A stretch of 64,000 nucleotides of DNA from Leguminivora glycinivorella (lineage: Eukaryota > Arthropoda > Insecta > Lepidoptera > Tortricidae): positions 1,860,001 through 1,924,000 of the forward strand of contig NC_062991.1 in the NCBI RefSeq assembly GCF_023078275.1, given 5' to 3'. This document shows, in pieces, positions 46,501 through 55,500 of this stretch (within the stretch, counting starts at the first letter, position 1; each line of letters starts with the position of its first letter). The notes beneath the pieces were generated by a model. It ran no database searches, was not told where the DNA came from, and saw only the letters and a list, made by a program, of their open reading frames with translations. A program made the position numbers and the translations under genes.

Positions 46501-49500
46501 TGTGCATTATTATTATGAGCAATCACTTTAAGTTTCAGGGCCTAAAAGTAACCAAAAACGTATCCTTCACCCAAATAATTGACGTGAAATTACGCTTCAT
46601 GGTATTAAAGAATAGCACATTAAAATCCTGGTAGATCTATAGTGCTGTTGTCATAAAAATATGAAAATAGTCACTTATTTTTTATCAAACATGTAATGTC
46701 TGCAAGCCATACTACATAGCGATATTGCAGCCGCTTTGACCAACTGAGCCACGGAGATCTCAATGAGGAGGCACATTCAAAGGTTATGACAGATGGCGCC
46801 ACACTATTAGTCCATTGCACAGATAAAGAATTTCATACGTGAGAGCGAGAAGATGATATGTTTTTTTCTCTCTCTCACATACGAACAGTGACATGCCTAG
46901 GCACTTGCACAGGCGCCGCCTAGCGGGATAAAATGTCAGTGTGCCTCCTCATTGCCAAACTTGCTCAGTTAATGATCAGAGTGGCTGCACCAGAAAATCC
47001 GACAATGCAGCAGGTCGCAGGTTCGAGGCCTGCTGGAAATCTTAATTTTTCCTTTAATTAGGTACCAGCTTTTTCCCCTCACTAGCTCGGAAACACGTAT
47101 TTTGTCATTTAATACCAGCGGGTAAAAACGCATTTTATCCACTAGTGGGTAAAGTAATTTGACCTTGAATAAAGTCAAATTAACTGCTTTAAAATTGATA
47201 AAAGTAAGTGAATCTAGTAATAAAGATGATTTACCACCTGTGGAACTACTGGAAGCAGTGACAAACGCATTTTTGCGTTGTAGTTTCCTCGCTATAGTGA
47301 GGGGAAAAGTTTTGTGTTACACTCGGGTGCAAATTTATTTTACTTCTCGTGTGTTTAAAAACTCGCAAGTTCAGGATTCTATTCTCGAACCACTCGCTTC
47401 GCTCGTGGTTCAACTATAGAATCCTTTCACTTGCTCGTTTCTCAATTCCACACTCGGCGTTAAAATACAACTTTGCCCCCTTGTATAACAAATAACTATT
47501 ATTTAACTTGCCTTGTTAGTATTAATATGTTAGTTTGGGTCAAAACGTAGAAGCTTAATTTGACCCACTTCCCGGTTTCAGATTGAGCTGATATTTTGCG
47601 CACATATGTAAATCACGTGACAGTGCAATATTATGGTATCATGGAGCTGAACAGCTGATGATGAAGCAGAAAGGTGGTCATAGGAACTCTGTTATGAAAC
47701 GTCACATCTCCATCGAGTAAGGGGTTTTTAGATACGTCTCGGAGAGCAGTAGATGACTGTTGAAAGAAAAGGTACAGTCGGCGATAAAAGCTTGTGCCAA
47801 AAATGAAACTTCTGCAAAAAAACTCATTTAAACATAATATATTTTTTGCTCCAGCTAACGGTGTGTACTTACAAAGTATCTCCCAAGTGACGTCATCATA
47901 CGGCGCCGGGTCCGGCGCAGGCAAGGTTTCCTCATGCTCCCCTCTCATGGAAAAGCGGACCCAGGAGCTTGGTCCGTAGATGAACATGTGGTGGTTCAGT
48001 ACGGATACACCACGGACCGTCTCTCCTGAACAAAGTCAAAAATAAGAACAAGGAAAAACTCTGAGAGTGAGATTGTAAAAAAATCAAAGAAAAGAACAGA
48101 CAAGAAACTATCGTATTTATTTCTGATAAGCTTTTTTTTTATTATAAATGGGCTTACTCTTGGCCACAGACTAGCCAAAGGCAAAGACGTGGCCTACGAT
48201 GGAGTGAGCTCGCCCAGAAGATGCCTGTTCACTCTTGATTTGAAGGTTGCTTTGGTATGAGATTTGACCAAGAACGATCGACTTAATGTAAAATTGCAAG
48301 TTTTTTTTTAAACTCAAAATAATAAATTATACGATTGATATTTGAGATGTTAATTGGCTTATCAAAATAAGAAAGTTTTTTTTTACCTTCATTGAGAGGA
48401 TTTTCAATAGTAACGTATTCACTGGTCAGCATGTTTAACAGCATAGACTGGAAACAGTTTTGGTATTATCAAAGACATAATATAACTCCGTATAGACAGA
48501 TAAAGTCGAGGAAAAAAACGTATACATGTACCTCAGTACCATACAAAAAAGGTACGGTGGCCTAGATGGCATTACACCTTTGGGGTACGCTCAGCTAGAT
48601 GGCGCTAATATTAATATTTGACATTTTAAACCATATCAAGCTAAGGATATGGGCCAAATTGTCAAAACTGAGGTTCAAAAGTTTTAAGCCTGTGTCAAGA
48701 GATGGCAGTCTATGCACACATTTTACTTCGACAGTAACTCTCTTTAATACTCGATCCTCTTTGGTATTATAGACACATCATTTTACAATATTATGCCGTG
48801 GTTTACTTATTTAAGAAGTGAGTGAATGATCGACGCATGTAGCATACACAACAGCACCTAGCGTCTGCAGCACTGACAGTCATTCAGGGTTTAACATCAG
48901 ATCAATATTCAGGGCAGTCCTTTGGACTCACTACGGGCCTTGCACTTGTAAGCACAAGGGCAAGAGCAGTACCTGTGCCCTTTACACAGTACAATGTATA
49001 TACCTTATGTACCTACAATAGGCTACTTGCCTTCTAGTCAAATCAGCTTCTTTTTAAAAACTGTCAAAACGAATTTGAACGACTTGCTAATAATATGGAA
49101 TTAATATGAAATCGAATTGTGTGAGGTCACGGTCAATTCAGTTACTTTATATATATTTCTACCTGTCTTATTGAATAGAAATTCGATTTAAAAATAACTT
49201 CTGTCTATGTATTTTTTTTTTGTATGAATAGGTAGACGTTTGACCACGATCACACCTGATGGTAAGTGATGATGCGGTCTACGGTGGAGCACGCTTACCT
49301 ATGAGATAATAATGATCTGATGCTTTATTTCGTGCATGGTATAAAATAGTTTAGTTTAAGACCAGTCAGTAGTTAAAAATAAATATTTTACACCATGAAC
49401 GAAATAAAGCATCAGATAATTATACGAAAAACATGGACAGAAGATATTTTTTAATCCAATTTCTAAATAATAAGTCAGGTAGAAATATATAAAGTAACTG

Positions 49501-52500
49501 AGTTTACCGTGACGTCACTCAATTCGATTTCATATAAATTCCATATTAGCAATTCGTTCAAATTCGTTTTGACAGTTCTTAAAAAGAAGCTGATTTGACT
49601 AGAAGCCTATTGTTAACTTGTGTAACGTTGTGTATCTGTCCACTAAATCTCCTGGATGCTACGAGCTCAACTAGACACTTGAATCTATTGTTAGTCTGTG
49701 TTTTAGGAGGACATTTTGAGTCTTCGATCCTACAGGAAGCTTGGCCTTCGGCCTTTATATTTAGATACCAGTACTAGAACAATCTATAGCTAAATAATGT
49801 ACCACAGAGTTATTAGTAGATGCAGCAGCCCACTTATTGTCCGGGGACAGCTCCAGGTTCTGCATGATTCCCTCCAGCTGAGGACACAGGTCTCTCGCCA
49901 GGTCTGAGGTTGATAAGTCCCAGGATATCACTCGGCTTGAGATGGAGACCACATAGCGCTTGTCTGAGGACAGGCGGAAGGCGAAGACGGCGAACTGATG
50001 GCCTTCGAGGGAGTACTGGAAAGGAGAAAGTAAATTGAGGTGTTTCCCTTGCGCTATGACATGGGGTTCTTCAAGAAGCAGGTATTCAGGGTTCTCAAAG
50101 GTCGGAAACGCATAAGAGGCTCCCCTGATGTTGCGTATGTCCATGGGCGGCGATGACTGCTTACCATCAGGCGGCTCGTCTGCTCGTTTGCTGCCTATTT
50201 CATTAAAAAAAAATGTTATCGTCTACTTGACAATGTTTGGTATCTAGATTATCTTTACATGGTTCTAGAGGAGCCATTCTGCTTCGAGGGGAATCTGAAT
50301 TGACTTAACGATCTTTCCTCAATAGATAAATTGATTACTGTGCTTTCAAAAGATTTATGATGTGGGTAAATGTTAAGATGATAAAGGTTATAAACTGAAA
50401 TAGATATCATACACGAAAGAGAAAACGACAAGGCCTGACGTGTAAAATTTTATTTTATCAATAAAGGATTGTATTGTATTGTATTGCCCACTGGTGGCCG
50501 AGCCGGGATTCGAATCCGGGTCTTCAGCTTACGCGGCTAACGTCCTTACCACTAGACCACCCGCCCGCCCGACCCGACCGCCCATCTAGTGGTGAAGGTG
50601 AGGGTTCAAAGGTCTTCCAGGAGTATGCAAACAATGATGCGACGGCAACAACGCGCACTGATTCTTCCCTTTATCGTGGCACTGCTTCAACAATGAGGCC
50701 ACAGCCCTGTTTTGGGGGCTTCAACCTGTTACCACTTCGCTCTAATGGATACCGATGTCCAGAGCAAAACATTAACTGTTGAGACTTCAAGAAACTTTCA
50801 CCTATCAAAGCCCACCAGAAACTTGCCATGCCAATTTCGATAGGGATATCTAAAATAAATTCTTACCTTTAAAGGTCCTCCAGGAGTATGTAAACAATGA
50901 TGGCGACGGCAACAAAGCGCAGTGGTTCTTCCCTTTATCATGGCATTGTTTCAGCAGTAAAGCCACAGCTGGGTTGTGGGGGCTTCAGAGAGGAGCCAAT
51001 TAGCTCGAGATACTACCACAGCAAGAGATTAACTATTAAGACTTTAAAACTTTAGACTAAAAGAAACCTTCTTCTTCAGTCGTTCCCTCAATGCTGAGGA
51101 CCGTGACATCATGTCATTCTATTAAAGACTAGGTCCCTCCATTGGCATGAAGAAACCTCCAGAGACTAGAATATTTCGATAGGTACTATAATATACCTAA
51201 AAGAAACTCTTACCTTCAAAGGTCCTCCAGGAGTATGTAAACAATGATGCGACGGCAACAAAGCGCAGTGGTTCTTCCCTTTATCATGGCAATTGTTTCA
51301 GCAGTGAGGCTACAGCTGGGTTGTGAGGGCTTCAGAGAGGAGCCAATTAGCTCGAGATACTACCACAGCAAGATATTTAACTATTAGGACTTTAAAACTT
51401 TAGACTGAAAGAAACCTTCTTCTTCAGTCGTTCCCTCAATGCTGAGGATCGTGACATCATGTCATTCTATTAAAGACTAAGTCCCTCCATTGGCATGAAG
51501 AAACCTCCAGAGACTAGAATATTTCGATAGGTACTATAATATACCTAAATGAAACTCTTACCTTCAAAGGTCCTCCAGGAGTATGTAAACAATGATGCGA
51601 CGGCAACAAAGCGCAGTGGTTCTTCCCTTTATCATGGCATTGTTTCAGCAGTGACGCTACAGCTGGGTTGTGGGGTGCTTCAGGGAGGAGTCTGCCGACC
51701 AGTTGGGGGGCCAGCATGTCGGGGTATGTACCGAGGATCGCGCCACCGAGGCGGAGGGCGTCGGCTACTAGCATCAGCTCTCTGGAAGAAAGAGATGTAG
51801 GTGATAATGGGAAACAAGTTTTTCAGGAATAAACTTGCGGGTCACTGTTGATTCGATCGATGAGTAAGTAAAGGAAAAATGTCGAAAAAGTGAGATGTAT
51901 GACAATAAGGAAGCACATTGAAATCTTAGGATAAATGCCGCTACTGCAACTGTTGTAGGTAGTAGGATTCCCTTCTTGAGATATTTTGCATGTCTGACTG
52001 TCATGACAATACAATACAATACAATACAAACATGTAACCTATAACTTACATGTTTGGTTTACCTGTTAGTGTAAGTTGGTTGATAATACATGAAATAAAT
52101 GAAATGAAATACAATACAATGCAATGCAATGTAATACAATACAATACAATACTCTTTATTGCACAGTTCAATCTAATGCACAAGAAACAAAATCAAATTA
52201 AACAGAGGTAACAACAGGCGGTCTTACCGCTTAAGAGCGATCTCTTCCAGACAACCTTTGTTCTTACCTAACAGCATCTTTATTCACATGCAGCTTCGCA
52301 TCCTCGAAATCCGCCAGGACAGCTTGCAGCGGACAGCAGTTGAGCTTCGCGTGGAGCCATTCGTAGTTGAAGAGTACTTCGGCGTAAAGGTCGGTGAAGC
52401 GTTTGGAGCGCACCAGGTGGAAGGGGAGCTCGCCGAACTGCGAAGGATAAAAAGTATTTTTTTTTACTACGTCGGTGGCAACCAAGCATACGGTCCGCCT

Positions 52501-55500
52501 GATGAAAAGCGGTGACTGCAACTCAAGGAGTGTCACATGTGTAAGCATCACAATGAATAACATTCTGTATATATAGCCTTATTACTGATCGTAGCTCATC
52601 TGTGCATGGGCTTAACGAATGTCAACAGAAAACGTCAGATTTGGCGGCACTTCACTTTTTAGGTTATAAGAGTTTTTGTACGGATTGTGACTACTGATAG
52701 TAGATGATTAATTGATGTTATATTCTTGATTATTATTAGACACTGTAATTGAAGCAATCAATGTAATAAAGCAAATGTAGCTGGAAGAGATGGTTTAAAT
52801 GATAAACCCCCATACCGGAGCTCGAGGGCCACGGACATGCCCTCACATGAAACTGGAAGCAATGGATTAAATGATGGAACCCTGTGACTGAGCTCTTGAG
52901 CCTTGGCTTGGCTTACACATGGGCGTTGCCAACCTATTAGAAACTTGTATATTTTGCTGCGTTAGGTTCACAGCAAAAAAGAGTGTACAAGTTCCAAGGA
53001 GGGTTCGGGTTGCCGACGACCCAAAGAACAATAGACGGAACAAATTAGTACCGTAGGTCCTTCCGTCACCAGCACACCGCACCCTCATTGAGCTCTGGCA
53101 GCCTTAATGCTGTGTAAATCGGCAAAAAGGATTAAGGAGGAAACCGTCATAGGCAGAGATCTGATAAGGTGAACTTATTGATAAGTTGACATGTTTTACG
53201 TCATATTATAATGCGAATAGCTCACCCTTTTCCAGGTTTTGGTCATAAGGCCGAACTTTTGTAATAATTTTTAAACGTATGCCATTGCCTCAATCAGACA
53301 CAAGCACTAACAATTCTAAGAAACGAGGAACCTATTGCTGCTATTGACCAAGAAATATAAATAATAATTTGTCAACCGGTCTGGCTCAGTCGGTAGTGAC
53401 CTTGCCTGCTGAGCCGCAGTCCTGGGTTCGAATCCTGGTAAGGGCATTTATTTGTGTGATAGAAGTTAACCTATATAACCAACGGTAGGCAAATTTTGTT
53501 TTTTATCATGCAGAAACGTATGCGAGCGATATTAGATATTTTTAAATTAAAGGAAAAAATTGAAAAATTCACACCTCCGGCAGGACTCGAACCTGCGACC
53601 TTTGGCCCCGGGCAAGCCAAAGTTCGAGTCCTGCCGGAGGTGTGAATTTTTCCATTTTTTTTCCTTTAATTTAAAAATATGCAACGGTAGGTACTTAAAA
53701 TATTTTATTCATCGTTCAAGACACCTCTCGAGTCTTCATAATGATTTATGTGATGTGCACTCCTGTGTGAAAAAATAAAACATTGATGCTAGAAATTTTC
53801 TGCAACGTTGGATTTTATAATTTATCTTTATCGTACCTTCCTCAAATTATATCTCTTGGTAGACCCATCAGCAGACGTGAAGACCAGAGGCTGCAGAGGC
53901 ACCTTTCTGTCAGCGACACCCTCACGGTCAGCCAGATTGAATCGATGTCTTTGGATCTCCGTGTATTTGAAGGGTTTGGGAGTACCACCGCCCCATATAC
54001 CTGGAAGCATAGAATAAACCAATGAAGGACTATTTGAAACACTATATTAGTTAAACTCAAAGGCGTGATGGAGAAGATCCGGCACAGAAAGAATATGGGC
54101 TGGGAACATTGCCAGGATGGACCATAGTCGCTGGGTGAGACGAACTATGGAGTGGAATCCCGCTAACACCCGTGGTTGTAGCAAGCTGCCTCTGCGAGAT
54201 ATGAAGCTAATCCATACTAATATTATAAATGGGAAAGTGTACATCTGTTTGTTTGTCCGTCTTTAAAGGCAAAACTTAGCGACGAATTGACGTGATTTTT
54301 TAAGTGGAGATGGTTGAAGGGATGGAGAGTGACATAGGCAACTTTTTGTCTCTTTCTAACGCAAGCGAAGCCGCGGGAAAAAGCTAATGCCTTATAAACG
54401 CTTAACGGAACAGCCAAAGAAAAAAAAAAATCGTCTTTTAGGTACGCATATTTGACGACGTAAAACATCACAGGTGGTGATCTTTAAAATGAATTGAAAT
54501 GAATTGAAAAAACAACACTTTTGACGTAATTTGGGCTTGCTCTAGAGTTCAATTTAGATTTAGATTTAGACATACTTATAAGGTCCTTGAATATAAATAA
54601 AGTAAACATTAAATAAATGTCATATACAACGAAAAAGTGACCAAAGCCTCCAGTGCTCCGAGCTGGAATCGAACCAGCGTACTCCGCTTACCGGGCGAAT
54701 GCCAGAACCACTCGGCTATCGGTCCACGAAAGCAAGGGTCGAAATTTCTAAGTATATGACATTTCCGAAGGCTCGTGGCGCCCTCTGGCCATAATAACAT
54801 AATAGTAGTGTTACTACTTAAAATAACAAGTTAAAATATTTTCTATGAGTTCTTAGAGTTATTTTATTTGCATTAAAATACATACCGAGGTAATAGTCAG
54901 CAATCATGGAATGGAAGTACATGGCCATGTTCATGTTTTTGAAGTAACGCTCGCGAGCAGTGTCTCTGAACTGCCTATGGTACCTGTTCAATGAAAAACA
55001 AGTAAGAATTAAAGTACTTATACAAAAGATTAATTAAGCAAGATGAGTTAAAAACAGAACTAAGGTTTTCTTTCTACTTATTTCTAATGAAAATGTGTGC
55101 CACTATGTACAATATTTTAAAATTGGGAGGAATAAATTGCCAAATTAATTTTAATGCTTATAATACTTCTACCAGTTCATCACTGAAACTCCGTCAGCCT
55201 CTCGTTCGGAGAGGTAATTTGGTAGATCATTGCGGATTCTGAAAACAAGAAGAAAATAATTAAACATAAAAATCCAAGTGATTCAGGTCATTTCAGGTAC
55301 CTTAACAGATCATTCCAAAAAGCTCTGGAAATATAGATCACCAGTTACCACCAATAAGCAGATAAACATGGAATACACAAAGTAATAATACAAACAAAAA
55401 TCTAGAATGTCTCACGAAGAACGTGGCGGGATCCACTTGACTGGTGGCGAGTTAGCGACGCATCATCAAACACTAAAGAAATCTTAGGAAACCCTCGAGC

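Larger units (their letters stand above)
26457..50015 (-). other. model 1: WD40 propeller segment
   Basis: Fourteen exons, about 750 residues, enough for two seven-bladed propellers. WD-type blade ends are visible as VISWDLST, FVVWDFDS, LYVWSLET, VKIWNIDN, WGLWDTST and VIIWDTQE; the later blades are more degenerate. The chain ends TILNIEDPHA. WD40 surfaces usually bind ligand or partner and hold the NACHT domain inactive in STAND proteins; that role is inferred from the family. Confidence 0.75.

Noticed and set aside
53375..53465. tRNA-like gene
   Set aside because: B-box sequence continues into a SINE body; no acceptor stem pairing found.
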